In this document: positions 47,641 through 57,709 of the stretch, in pieces
How positions within the stretch are numbered: the first letter of the stretch is position 1
Layout: each line of letters begins with the position of its first letter
NCBI GenBank assembly: GCA_010909165.1
Contig: MU008222.1
Coordinates: 105,965 to 169,964, forward strand
Reading direction: 5' to 3'
Source of the DNA: Anthoceros angustus
Taxonomy: Eukaryota > Streptophyta > Anthocerotopsida > Anthocerotales > Anthocerotaceae
DNA: 64,000 nt
Notes under the pieces: generated by a model
What the model was told of the DNA's origin: nothing
Seen by the model: the letters and a program-made list of their open reading frames with translations, nothing else
Databases searched by the model: none
Translations under genes and position numbers: made by a program

Positions 47641-47945
47641 TCCCTCACCCCACGGACAAGGGAGGAGCCGGGACCCGGAGAGGAGTCCAGCACGAAAAAG
47701 GCTCGGAGGAGTCAGTGAGGAGGACATCATCGGTCAGCAAATGGGGAAGGATCCTTTGAAGAAATGCTCCATGATAAGTATGGACAAATCAAACAGCAGG
47801 CAAAGGAGCCGAGGAGATCTTGATCCAAGAAGTCTGCGCCAATGTGGAGGAGAAAAGAGAGCAACAGGGGAGAAAAAGAACCAACCTACCACGGTAGGTG
47901 GTCAACCTACCCCGGTAGGTTGCCAGCCTACCACGGTAGGGTGAC
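47400..47945 (+). repeat. P1 palindromes at end of element B coding region
   Basis: A damaged pair at about 47,427-47,455, and a clean set of three at 47,884-47,940 with centres AC, CC and AC, spaced 21 bases apart and read QPTTVGG, QPTPVG, QPTTVG in an open + frame (47,842-47,944). Arms are unchanged while the two central bases vary. Confidence 0.85.
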
Positions 47946-48835
47946 CTTTGAAGAGGCGTGGCCAGCCAACAGAGGCGAGAAGATAGGCCGTTTGGAGCAT
48001 GAGGAAGGGGCGCGACTAACTGAAGGATAAATGGGCGGGCGCGCGATGAGGAAGCGGGAAGGGGCAAGAAGATTCTTGCCCACAAGTCGAGAAAAGGCGG
48101 CAGGCGGGAAGGTCGGGACAAAAGGGATGAGAAGACCAACCAGGAGGGAACTCGTCACCACTCCAGCAAGATAAGGACCCAAATTGGTCAATGACCATAA
48201 ATGTACTTTGGAAAGTGGGAAGGATAGGTGGCATAGGCTGAAGTTATTTAAAGGTTGACATATGTGAACTTGCTAGAATGGAATTTCCACACGGACCCCA
48301 GGCAATTGTGCCGTAAGGGCGAGTCAGAATTAATGAGCCAGTAAACGGTGTTAGAGTAGGAGATCGTGGAAGGAGAAAGGTTAGATGAGTAGAGAAGAGA
48401 AGAGCGTTGTTGGTTGAGAAGGTTGAGACGAGAATTGGAGTGTAGAAAGAGTGGAAGGCCAAAAGCAGAGCCTATGGGATGAATCCCAAATTTGCAGTAA
48501 GAGGGCGCTCCCTGTGTGGAAGATTGGTCTTAGGAGTAGGGGCTGAGTGCCCGGTGTGGGTTAGGGGTCCACAGGCGCCGTGGCGCTCCTTCGCTAAGAC
48601 ATGACACCACCCAATTGTGTTGTGTCGTTGTAAATTAAGTGGTGAATTTCCGAGGCGGTCGGTGGTGCAGTGTTGTGAGGCGGAGTAGTGTATAGGCTGC
48701 GGTGATTGATTTCCCAAGATCCGACCGTTCCCACAAGTCTCATGGGACGAAACCCAACTTATGAAACGACAGTGGGATAAGTGTGGCCACTAGAGGGTGA
48801 ATCTCGGAAGCCCCGTGATTTTCCTCCCACACCTG
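47945..48835 (+). promoter_or_regulatory. LTR-like region of element B, copy 3
   Basis: After about 48,270 the sequence matches 10,240-10,765 and 12,560-13,065 (shared GAATTAATGAGCCAG, GGTGTTAGAGTAGGAGAT and the end block with TCTCATGGGACGAAACCCA and GGGATAAGTGTGGC). Part of it (about 48,515-48,835) is repeated at 48,958-49,270, a tandem duplication of about 443 bases. Confidence 0.5.
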
Positions 48836-51240
48836 CAAATGGGTTTTCAAGCTCAAGGTTAAGACTGATGATTCTTTTGATAGGAACAAAGGTTGCTTAG
48901 TTGCTCGAGGTTTCTCGCAAGTTGAAGGACTTGATTACCTCAAGACCTTCGCTCCACATGTGGAAGATTGGTCTTAGGAGTAGGGACGAAATTGCGGTGT
49001 GGGTTAGGGGTCCACAGGCGCCGTGGCGCTCCTTCGCTAAGACATGACCTGCAATTGTGTTGTGTCGTTGTAGGTCGAGAATTGGTGAATTTCGGGCGGT
49101 CTGGTGGTGCAGTGTTGTAAGGGGAGCCGAGGTAGTGTATAGTGTATAGGCTGCGGTGATTGATTTCCCAAGATCCGACTGGTTCCACAAGTCTCATGGG
49201 ATGAAACCCAACTTATGAAGCAGCGTGGGATAAGTGTGGCCACTAGAGGGTGAATCTCGGAAGCCCCGTGATTTTCCTCCCACACCTGCAAATGGGTTTT
49301 CAAGCTCAAGGTTAAGACTGATGATTCTTTTGATAGGAACAAAGGTTGCTTAGTTGCTCGAGGTTTCTCGCAAGTTGAAGGACTTGATTACCTCAAGACC
49401 TTCGCTCCTGTTGTAAAGCTAGCCACCCTGCGAGCATTGTGCGCCGTATCAGCATATAAAGATTATGAGCCACAAATGTTTGATGTTAAAACAATATTCT
49501 TACATGGAAAGCTAGATACATAAATATATATGCAACAACCTCCTGGATATGAGGTGAAAGGAAAAGAAGTGCCATGGTTGCAAGTTGATCAAAACTCACA
49601 TATGGGCTAAAACAATCAGCAATGGAGTGGAGCACCATCCTAGATGAAGCGTGGCATTAGGTTTCATCAAAAGTAAGGCCAATGGCAGTTTGTATGTATA
49701 CATCAAAGGAGATGTGGTGTGTTACTTAGTTGTCTACGTGGACGACTTGATTCTCTCCGGACCGAGTATATCAACACCATAACAAACTTGCTTGCAACAA
49801 AGTTTGAAATGTCAAAGCTTGGTCCACTTTAAAGTTGCCTTGGAATTCACATTCAAAGGAATAGGAAGAAGAGAGTCATTACTTTGACTCAACCAAGGTA
49901 CTTGGCCGATTACTGCCGCTTAAGCTTAGGCCTAAAGGATGCCAAGGTTGCGGCAACACCTCTTCAGATGCTTTGAAGTTGAGCAAGAGTATGTCACCTA
50001 TGACCGCAGTAGAGAAGGATCGGATGTCTAATGTTCCATATCGTCAAGGTGTGGGTAAGCTCATATATGCAAATACAACACGACATGAAGTGGCCTTCTC
50101 TATCGGTATTGTCGTGATTTTCCTCCACACACAAATGGGTTTTCAAGCTCAAGGTTAAGGCCCGTGATTCTTTTGATAGGAACAAAGGTTGCTTAGTTGC
50201 TCGAGGTTTCTCGCAAGTTGAAGGACTTGATTACCTCAAGACCTTCGCTCCTGTTGTAAAGCTAGCCACCCTGCGAGCATTGTGCGCCGTATCAGCATAT
50301 AAAGATTATGAGCCACAAATGTTTGATGTTAAAACAATATTCTTACATGGAAAGCTAGATACATAAATATATATGCAACAACCTCCTGGATATGAGGTGA
50401 AAGGAAAAGAGTACTTAGTTTGCAAGTTGATCAAAACTCTGTATGGGCTAAAACAATCAGCAATGGAGTGGAGCACCATCCTAGATGAAGAACTGTTAGC
50501 ATTAGGTTTCATCAAAAGTAAGGCCAATGGCAGTTTGTATGTATACATCAAAGGAGATGTGGTGTGTTACTTAGTTGTCTACGTGGACGACTTGATTCTC
50601 TCCAGCAACAGCCAGGAGTATATCAACACCATAACAAACTTGCTTGCAACAAAGTTTGAAATGTCAAAGCTTGGTCCACTTTAAAGTTGCCTTGGAATTC
50701 ACATTCAAAGGAATAGGAAGAAGAGAGTCATTACTTTGACTCAACCAAGGTACTTACTTGACAGTGCACAGCAACTAGGCCTAAAGGATGCCAAGGTTGC
50801 GGCAACACCTCTTCCCAGTAGCCTGAAGTTGAGCAAGAGTATGTCACCTATGACACAAGTAGAGAAGGATCAGATGTCTAATGTTCCATATCGTCAAGGT
50901 GTGGGTAAGCTCATATATGCAGCAAATACAACACGACATGAAGTGGCCTTCTCTATCAGCGTATTGTCGTAGTTTTTAGAAAACCCTGGACAAGAGCACT
51001 GGACATGTGTCAAGAGAGTGTTTAGATATTTGAAAGGCACATCTCACAGAGGGATAAAATATGCTTACCAGGCAGGTGTCCCTCTTGATCTTGAAGTTTA
51101 TACAGACTCTAACTATGCCGGAGATGTTGATAGCCACAAATCAGTGTCAGGATATGTGGTATGTATAGCAGGAGGCCCCATTTGCTGGTCAAGCAAAAAG
51201 CAGCCTATAGTAGCACTCTCGAGCACAGACGGCGTGTTAT
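48836..51240 (+). pseudogene. Ty1/copia RT and RNase H, + strand, tandemly duplicated
   Basis: Begins abruptly after element B LTR-like DNA. Translation gives GCLVARGFSQVEGLDYLKTF (RT N-terminus), IYMQQPPGYEVKGKEYLVCK, TLYGLKQSAMEW, LVVYVDDLILSS (catalytic YVDD), then RNase H: VFRYLKGTSHRGIKYAY, LEVYTDSNYAGDVDSHKSVS, WSSKKQPIVALSSTD. Sequence from about 49,271 repeats at about 50,115 (unit about 845 bases); the second copy is the better preserved. In-frame stops remain (after HGKLDT and before SCLGIHIQ). Gag, protease and integrase are absent. Confidence 0.8.
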
Positions 51241-51289
51241 GCAACCCTTGCCAAAAAAAAAAGTCATGTGCTTCTCCTTGGGTGACATC

Positions 51290-51680
51290 TATATGTGGGT
51301 CCATTGAAACTTCACGATCAAGCATCTACACTATTAGAATGTGGGTCCATTGAAACTTCACGGTTAAGCATCTACACTACTAGAATGGGGTATTATGTAC
51401 CCCTTGCCAGAAAAAAAACTCCTATACATTCTCCAAGAGTGACATCTACATGCAGGTCCATTGGAACTCCACGGTCAAGCATCCATGAGTTTGATCACTA
51501 CTAGGATGGGTTGTTCTACACCCCTTGCTAGAAAAACAGTCTTATGGTGCCGCCTGTTGTAAAAAATATCCTACGGTCAAGCATCCATGAGTTTGATCAC
51601 TACTAGGATGGGGTGTTATGCACCCCTTGCTAAGTGCCGCCTGTTGTAAAAAATATCCTACGGTGCTACTCTGAATATAT
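51290..51680. repeat. Nested short tandem repeats with CACTA-like motifs
   Basis: A unit GTCCATTGAAACTTCACG..CATCTACACTA..TAGAATG occurs at about 51,299 and 51,346, then a longer unit with CATGAGTTTGATCACTACTAGGATGG at about 51,481 and 51,585 together with CCTGTTGTAAAAAATATCCTACGG. CACTA[CT]TAG occurs four times, resembling subterminal repeats of CACTA transposons, but no inverted termini or transposase were found. Confidence 0.5.
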
Positions 51681-51972
51681 TTCGCTTTATATTCTCACAA
51701 AAAAAACTTTCCAAGTGTCACAGGGTACGCAATAGGTAGTAACAACAGCTCTAACGCAGACTTGGGATCATTCCCATCACAGCATATCATCGAGCGCGGC
51801 GCCCGTACATCAGACATCATCGTACGGCGTATTGAACGCGAGTTTTTTCTGTTAGTCTGGGGAAGGAACCATGTGAAGAAACGGGACCACGATAGTGAAA
51901 CCAGCAGCCAGGAGTGTGCAGGTTTCTGAGCGTGGGCACTACTTGACGTTCCGTGGCAGCTGGCGGGTCACA

Positions 51973-54900
51973 ATGACGTCGGAAACCACTCCCAAAATGC
52001 TCCTATATCCTCCCAAATCAGAGTATATATCCACGTTCTGGCGAGGTACTGAGGCCTGTCAAGTATTTTCTCCATGTTTCTGTGGGAGTGGAGGAGCCGG
52101 CGATAGGGGAGTAACACGTTATTAATGTGCAGATAAGTACGAAAAGGAAGCAAGTAAGAACTGGAATCGCTTCTATCAGCGCAATGCAAATAGGGTGAGG
52201 AAGCTTTTCATGGCTACTGCACTTGCAGAAAAGTGAGCACCGCCTTATGTTGCTTTTTGAAGGTTACCGTCTTTGATCGCAGTTCTTCAAGGACAGGCAT
52301 TACCTTGACAAAGAATGGGGACCCTACTTCTCAAACATGGTATGTACGTATAATTTGACTTCATTACTTGAGCTGTACAAGTCTTCTCGGCCAAGTCAAA
52401 TTGTCGACACGAGCGAATCTAACCTGTTTAAGCACTTAGGATAAGAGCTCCATTCTCGACAAGTGTGTCGTCTTGGAGGTTAGCCTTCATCTTTGAGCTA
52501 AGTTTGGTACATCATGTTATTTCTCCGCAAGATGGGATAATGGGCTTGTTTTGCAGGTCGGGTGCGGCACAGGCAACAGTATCTATCCTCTCATATCTGA
52601 ATATCCTCCCAAATCAGAGTATATATCCACGTTCTGGCGAGGTACTGAGGCCTGTCAAGTATTTTCTCCATGTTTCTGTGGGAGTGGAGGAGCCGGCGAT
52701 AGGGGAGTAACACGTTATTAATGTGCAGATAAGTACGAAAAGGAAGCAAGTAAGAACTGGAATCGCTTCTATCAGCGCAATGCAAATAGGGTGAGGAAGC
52801 TTTTCATGGCTACTGCAGAAAAGTGAGCACCGCCATATGTTGCTTTTGAAGGTTACCGTCTTTGATCGCAGTTCTTCAAGGACAGGCATTACCTTGACAA
52901 AGAATGGGGACCCTACTTCTCAAACATGGTATGTACGTATAATTTGACTTCATTACTTGAGCTGTACAAGTCTTCTCGGCCAAGTCAAATTGTCGACACG
53001 AGCGAATCTAACCTGTTTAAGCACTTAGGATAAGAGCTCCATTCTCGACAAGTGTGTCGTCTTGGAGGTTAGCCTTCATCTTTGAGCTAAGTTTGGTACA
53101 TCATGTTATTTCTCCATAAAGATGGGATAATGGGCTTGTTTTGCAGGTCGGGTGCGGCACAGGCAACAGTATCTATCCTCTCATATCTGAATATCCTCCC
53201 AAATCAGAGTATATATCCACGTTCTGGCGAGGTACTGAGGCCTGTCAAGTATTTTCTCCATGTTTCTGTGGGAGTGGAGGAGCCGGCGATAGGGGAGTAA
53301 CACGTTATTAATGTGCAGATAAGTACGAAAAGGAAGCAAGTAAGAACTGGAATCGCTTCTATCAGCGCAATGCAAATAGGGTGAGGAAGCTTTTCATGGC
53401 TACTGCAGAAAAGTGAGCACCGCCATATGTTGCTTTTGAAGGTTACCGTCTTTGATCGCAGTTCTTCAAGGACAGGCATTACCTTGACAAAGAATGGGGA
53501 CCCTACTTCTCAAACATGGTATGTACGTATAATTTGACTTCATTACTTGAGCTGTACAAGTCTTCTCGGCCAAGTCAAATTGTCGACACGAGCGAATCTA
53601 ACCTGTTTAAGCACTTAGGATAAGAGCTCCATTCTCGACAAGTGTGTCGTCTTGGAGGTTAGCCTTCATCTTTGAGCTAAGTTTGGTACATCATGTTATT
53701 TCTCCGCAAGATGGGATAATGGGCTTGTTTTGCAGGTCGGGTGCGGCACAGGCAACAGTATCTATCCTCTCATATCTGAATATCCTCACCTGTTCGTGTA
53801 TGCATGTGACTTTGCTTCCACTGCAGTCGATCTAGTGAAAGTACAGTTCTCACCTGCAGCTTTGCAAGATCATCTTGATGTAAATAGTGTTTGGTTTAAG
53901 TTCTTGTATGTGTTGCAGACTTGAACATTTGGTCGATGTCAAATTCAGTTATGAGGAGCACATGGTTATTCTATTTGTGTATTTGCAGACGTGAACATTC
54001 TGTTGACTTCAAATGCAGCTGTTAGGAACACATAATTTCAGAAGAGAACATTTTGGTTGAACTCCATCACTCTGAGCTGGCTTCTTGTGATTGCAGGCTC
54101 ACCCAGAATATAGTGAAACTCGAGTAAATGCATTTATTTGTGTATTTGCAGACGTGAACATTCTGTTGACTTCAAATGCAGCTGTTAGGAACACATAATT
54201 TCAGAAGAGAACATTTTGGTTGAACTCCATCACTCTGAGCTGGCTTCTTGTGATTGCAGGCTCACCCAGAATATAGTGAAACTCGAGTAAATGCATTTGT
54301 GTGTGACGTCACTTCAGATGATCTCTGTAGCACAGTACCTGTCAAGGCAATTGACGTTGTCACTCTGGTAAAGTTCGGATATAACGTGCTCAGGAATGTC
54401 CAAATTTCCTGGGGATTTGGATCGGTATGCTGTTTCCATATGCTTGAGTCATGGACCTGGCCTGCTTGTCTGGTGTTCTATTGTGTGCAGATCTTTATGC
54501 TTTCAGCTGTGTCACCAGAGAAAATGCCCTCTGTTCTGAAGAACATTAAGACCACTCTGAAGGTGCAAAACACATGTTGGCTATGCCTTTTCTTATGCTT
54601 TTTTTTCCAGTTGAAGATGACAGCCGGTGGGTGGCCTCCTTGTGATATCTGACAGCCAGGTGGTCGTGTGCTTGTGAGAGACTATGGTACTGGTGATCTT
54701 GCTCAGGTGTATTCTCTGGTCAAATCTTTGGTTTGGCCCAGACCTGATCGACATTGCTTCAGCAGTAGAAACTATGTTAGCTTTGGTGTCAATGTGGGCT
54801 TATGGTCCAGGTTTTTCTACTGCAGGAGAGACTGAAGCAGAAGGATAAGAAAATCTGTGAGAATTTTTTCGCAAAAGGTGATGGCACTGTAAGTTCAAGA

Positions 54901-55263
54901 TTGTGCAGGGAGATCATTGCAGTGCTTTGGATGTGGCATTGTGGATGGTACTGTCTGCATCTGTGTTTCGGCTTGAACTATACTCTGGAATGCAGCGATC
55001 ATACTATTTCTCAGAGGAGTTTCTCGTAGCGCTTTTTGCAAAGGAAGGCTTCAGTTGTGAGGAGATCAAGACTCACTGTCGATCAGTGGAAAACCGGGGC
55101 AGGAAGATCGTTATGCACAGGTAAGTTGTCTGACGCCTCAAAAGTTGAAATCGTGATACCATGTATTTTAACAGCTGGCTGTTCAATTATCCACAGGCGC
55201 TGGGTACAAGGAGCTTTCCGTTTGCAGAATGTTTCTAGCGCCACTCAAGAGCAGTCTTCATGA
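51973..55263 (+). CDS. tRNA N3-methylcytidine methyltransferase (METTL2/6, Trm140 family)
   Basis: S-adenosylmethionine-dependent enzyme that forms 3-methylcytidine at position 32 of certain tRNAs. Hand-built exons: 51973-52045, 52133-52194, 52283-52339, [52446-52478], ..., 53625-53657, 53736-53840, 54260-54367, 54491-54562, 54656-54706, 54826-54888, 54996-55120, 55197-55263. Using one copy of the repeated 5' exons gives 271 residues, the usual family length. Visible motifs: WNRFYQRNANRFFKDRHYL (residues about 34-53), SAM motif I VLEVGCGTGNS, YACDFA, FVCDVT, IFMLSAVSPEKM, GGRVLVRDYG, ENFFAKGDGTRSYYFSEEFL and the C-terminal RRWVQGAFR. All junctions are GT-AG and in phase. Exons 2-5 are present three times (see the repeat entry), and including all of them stays in frame at 429 residues. 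No transit peptide is evident; a cytosolic location is likely. Confidence 0.85.
52009..53784 (+). repeat. Threefold tandem duplication of methyltransferase 5' exons (590 bp)
   Basis: Units start near 52,009, 52,605 and 53,195 (offsets 596 and 590). Each junction fuses the front of exon 5 (VGCGTGNSIYPLISEYP) to the back of exon 1 (PKSEYISTFWR) inside one exon: 52557-52641 and 53147-53231. Extra exon copies: 52729-52790, 52872-52928, 53035-53067, 53319-53380, 53462-53518. A unit adds 62+57+33+85 = 237 coding bases, exactly 79 codons, with no stop. Parent sites share the eight bases ATATCCTC. Confidence 0.9.
53972..54297 (+). repeat. Tandem duplication (163 bp) of an intron-exon boundary
   Basis: Intron sequence plus the acceptor and first 38 or so bases of the AHPEYSETR exon occur twice (acceptors before 54,097 and 54,260). 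Only the second copy continues into the full exon. Using the first copy as an exon would reach a stop after a short shifted stretch, so it is probably skipped. Confidence 0.85.
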
Positions 55264-55478
55264 CGTGGAAGTGCTTGTCCCAGGCTATGGTTTAGCCCTC
55301 TACCATGCATCTCCTCATAAATCTGCCGCCTGCTTTAGCGGGATATAAGACTGCCACTCGCCTTCAGAGGCTGCACAGTTCATGAGAGGAACTGGCGACA
55401 AATATTGATAAAACATTAAATTATAGATTTCATATGTCTGCATATGGTGCCAGCGTTAAACGGGGCGTGCATTTGCGC

Positions 55479-56620
55479 TCAACGTCTTTGGCCTTGTATG
55501 GTGATGCAGATGCTTCGAGAACCCCCATTATTCCGATGTTCATTCAGCCAGATGCCCTGCGTCACCGGAGTCATGACTGGTCAGGCGAGATTGTTCCACC
55601 GCAGAAACATAGCAAACGAGGGAATTATGAACAACCTGCCAAGTGCCGAGATTGAACTTCCCCGCTGTGATCGGAAGGGATAAGGAGCAACCCAGTAGGG
55701 AGGATTTTACATGAGCTGCGACGGTGCGAGCATAATGAGCACAGAATGACACGGGCGGTCAGTAACACAAAAGATGGTGCTGGAAGGCTGAGGCAGTCAC
55801 TACCAGGCATATCATCAAGACCTTCATCAAGATGGCGATAGCCACGGCCCTGCATGAATTAAGGCGCGCGTTAGAAGAGCGTGCACGGCACATGCGATGG
55901 GAGAGAGTAGTAACTGACCTCTGGTACTATCTTGTTCAGGGTATCCTCCATGTCCAGAGGGACATCTGGACTGTAATTCTCGTTGACGGTGAGGCTGGCA
56001 GATGTATGCAGCACTGTGCAAGTACTTTAACAATGGTAAGAACCACAAAGAGATGCGACCAAGGAGTAAGCAAGGACAATCGGTGCGGAAGGAAACGCAA
56101 TCAGTGCTAGTAAGTATCTTGCAAGAGATGGAAAGTGGTCGGAAGGGTATCGTTTTTCTGCTCTACTGTATCTTACGGAAGAGGTGGGCGACTCCAACTG
56201 CGTAGTGCTGTAGCTCAGGCACGTCCTTGTAGATTTGCTGAGTGATGATGTGACATCCTCTGAGGAGCAGACAGGGTGAGACGCAAGCTATAGAAGTCGG
56301 GGAGCACAGGAGGCAAAGGGTAGAACCTGTTGAATGGGCGCAGTTTGATGGTCTTTTGAAACCACTCGCTGCCTACAACGCCACGCCACGCCACGTGAGG
56401 CCGGCAAAGCAAGTGTGATTGTGAGTCACGGAGAGGAAACTCTAGGCGGTAAGCGCACAGCAAAGGCGACGAGGCGTACCCATCGGGATGTGAGGCAATG
56501 GTGCAGCCGGAAGACGCTGTGAATATGAGCTGCAAAAGAGGGGGTTTAGGAGGTTAGGTGTCAGCTACTACCAACCTCCAAGACCATGTCTAGGAAGCAG
56601 CCCCTGTACCTTTGCTTTCT
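55479..56620 (-). CDS. YjbQ/UPF0047 family protein, paralogue 1 (5' end unresolved)
   Basis: Family related to E. coli YjbQ, annotated as a secondary thiamine-phosphate synthase. The physiological role in plants is not settled. Exons on the - strand, from the 5' side: 56327-56372, 56177-56259, 55919-56013, 55804-55849, 55636-55715, 55479-55556, all GT-AG and in phase. Motifs: [71 protein letters not shown]-like DDMP segment with the invariant His, [20 protein letters not shown], ending ITIQGQRR. The first coding exon was not fixed; a candidate ATG lies near 56,590 with a plausible acceptor near 56,533. Its end lies 215 bp from the methyltransferase stop (convergent), and its start faces the Mpo1-like gene. 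Confidence 0.8.
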
Positions 56621-56868
56621 TCTTTCCCCTTACCCTTTACCAGTTAGTCGTTGCTTCTTTCCCCTTACCCTTTATCAGTTAGTCGTTGCTTCTTTCCCCT
56701 TACCCTTTACGAGTTAGTCGTTTCCACTGCTGCTTGCAAGCTCACGCACCAAACGCCGTCACGCTTGCAAAGCGCAGTCGCACTAGTTCAATCCACCTCT
56801 AGTCCTGCAAGCGGACCGCGGTTGCCCTGATCCAGCAGGAAGGCGAGCAACCAGACTCCAGAGCCGCG
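56570..56868. promoter_or_regulatory. Divergent promoter region with 35-bp triple repeat
   Basis: About 300 bases separate the start region of YjbQ paralogue 1 (-) from the Mpo1-like start (+). A pyrimidine-rich 35-base unit (core CTTTCCCCTTACCCTTTA, then AGTTAGTCGTTGCTT) occurs three times at 56,622, 56,657 and 56,692. CT-rich tracts near transcription starts are common in plants; a role here is inferred from position. Confidence 0.55.
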
Positions 56869-57709
56869 ATGGCGGGCTTGTTTGATCTTGAGAAACAATT
56901 TGCCTTTTACGGGTCTTACCACAGCAATCCCATCAACGTGCTCATTCACGTACTGTTCGTGTGGCCAATATTCCTCTCCTCCCTCGTTTTGCTGGCCTTC
57001 ACGCAAGCCCTTGCCCCCCTGCCCTTCGCGCCTGGTTCCTTTCCCGGCCAGCAATTCATGGTGCTCAACTGGAGCTCTGTTCTTGCTTTCATGTATGCTC
57101 TCTACTATGTGGCTCTGGATAAGAAGGCAGGCTCCTTAGCTGCTGTCCTGTGCCTGGTCTGCTGGGTATCAAGCAATGCAATTGCCCAAACTTTGGGCTT
57201 CCATCTGGGCTGGAAGGTACTTGCAGTTTCATTCGGAGTGGCTCACCTGCTTCGGCAAATTCGCTTCTCACATTCGATCTCGTTGTTGCAGGTGGTTCTG
57301 GTGTCACAAACGGTGTGCTGGGTCTCCCAATTTGTAGGTCACGGCGTGTTTGAGGTATGGCTTCCATCTCTAACCAAGGCCGCCTTTACGGCTTTGTTTA
57401 ATTAATGATTCTCCGCTTCTGCATCATCTTCACAGCGCCGTGCACCCGCTCTGCTGGATAACCTCTCTCAGGCTTTTCTTATGGCACCATTCTTCGTGCT
57501 CCTTGAGGTAGGTGCTGCATATGTGTACTCCCTGTTTCATTACAGAGCTGTGTTCGTAACGGTTGTAGTTCGGTTCACAATTGTATTTTGGCCTTTGGCA
57601 GATCTTGCAGTTGCTCTTCTCATATGAGCCATATCCAGGATTCCACGAAAGAGTGTCTGCAATGGTCCGCAGTAACATAGCTAAGTTCAGAGCTCAGAAA
57701 CGCACTTAA
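56869..57709 (+). CDS. Mpo1-like (DUF962, YGL010W family) membrane protein
   Basis: Yeast Mpo1 is an ER membrane, Fe2+-dependent 2-hydroxy-fatty-acid dioxygenase in phytosphingosine breakdown; plants have homologues. Exons: 56869-57216, 57292-57354, 57436-57507, 57602-57709; 591 coding bases, 196 residues, a normal length. Visible: LEKQFAFYGSYHSNPINVLI near the N-terminus with conserved His residues, IHVLFVWPIFLSSLVLLAF (first membrane segment), several further hydrophobic segments, FVGHGVFEKRAPAL-type segment (here GHGVFERRAPALLDNLSQAF) with the conserved His, and FSYEPYPGFHERV near the C-terminus. Start chosen at the ATG giving the family N-terminus MAGLFDLEKQ. Phase is consistent across all three introns. 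Convergent with YjbQ paralogue 2 (about 340 bp between stops). Confidence 0.9.

Noticed and set aside
52465-53835. Short open frames starting MSSWRLAF and MLFLHKDG in the methyltransferase region
   Set aside because: They read through intron sequence between the short exon 4 and the SAM motif exon. Splice sites and family alignment give a better model.
51973-55263. Pseudogene status for the methyltransferase because of its duplications
   Set aside because: All exons keep phase with GT-AG sites and no stops, and a normal-length protein is recoverable, so I list it as a gene.
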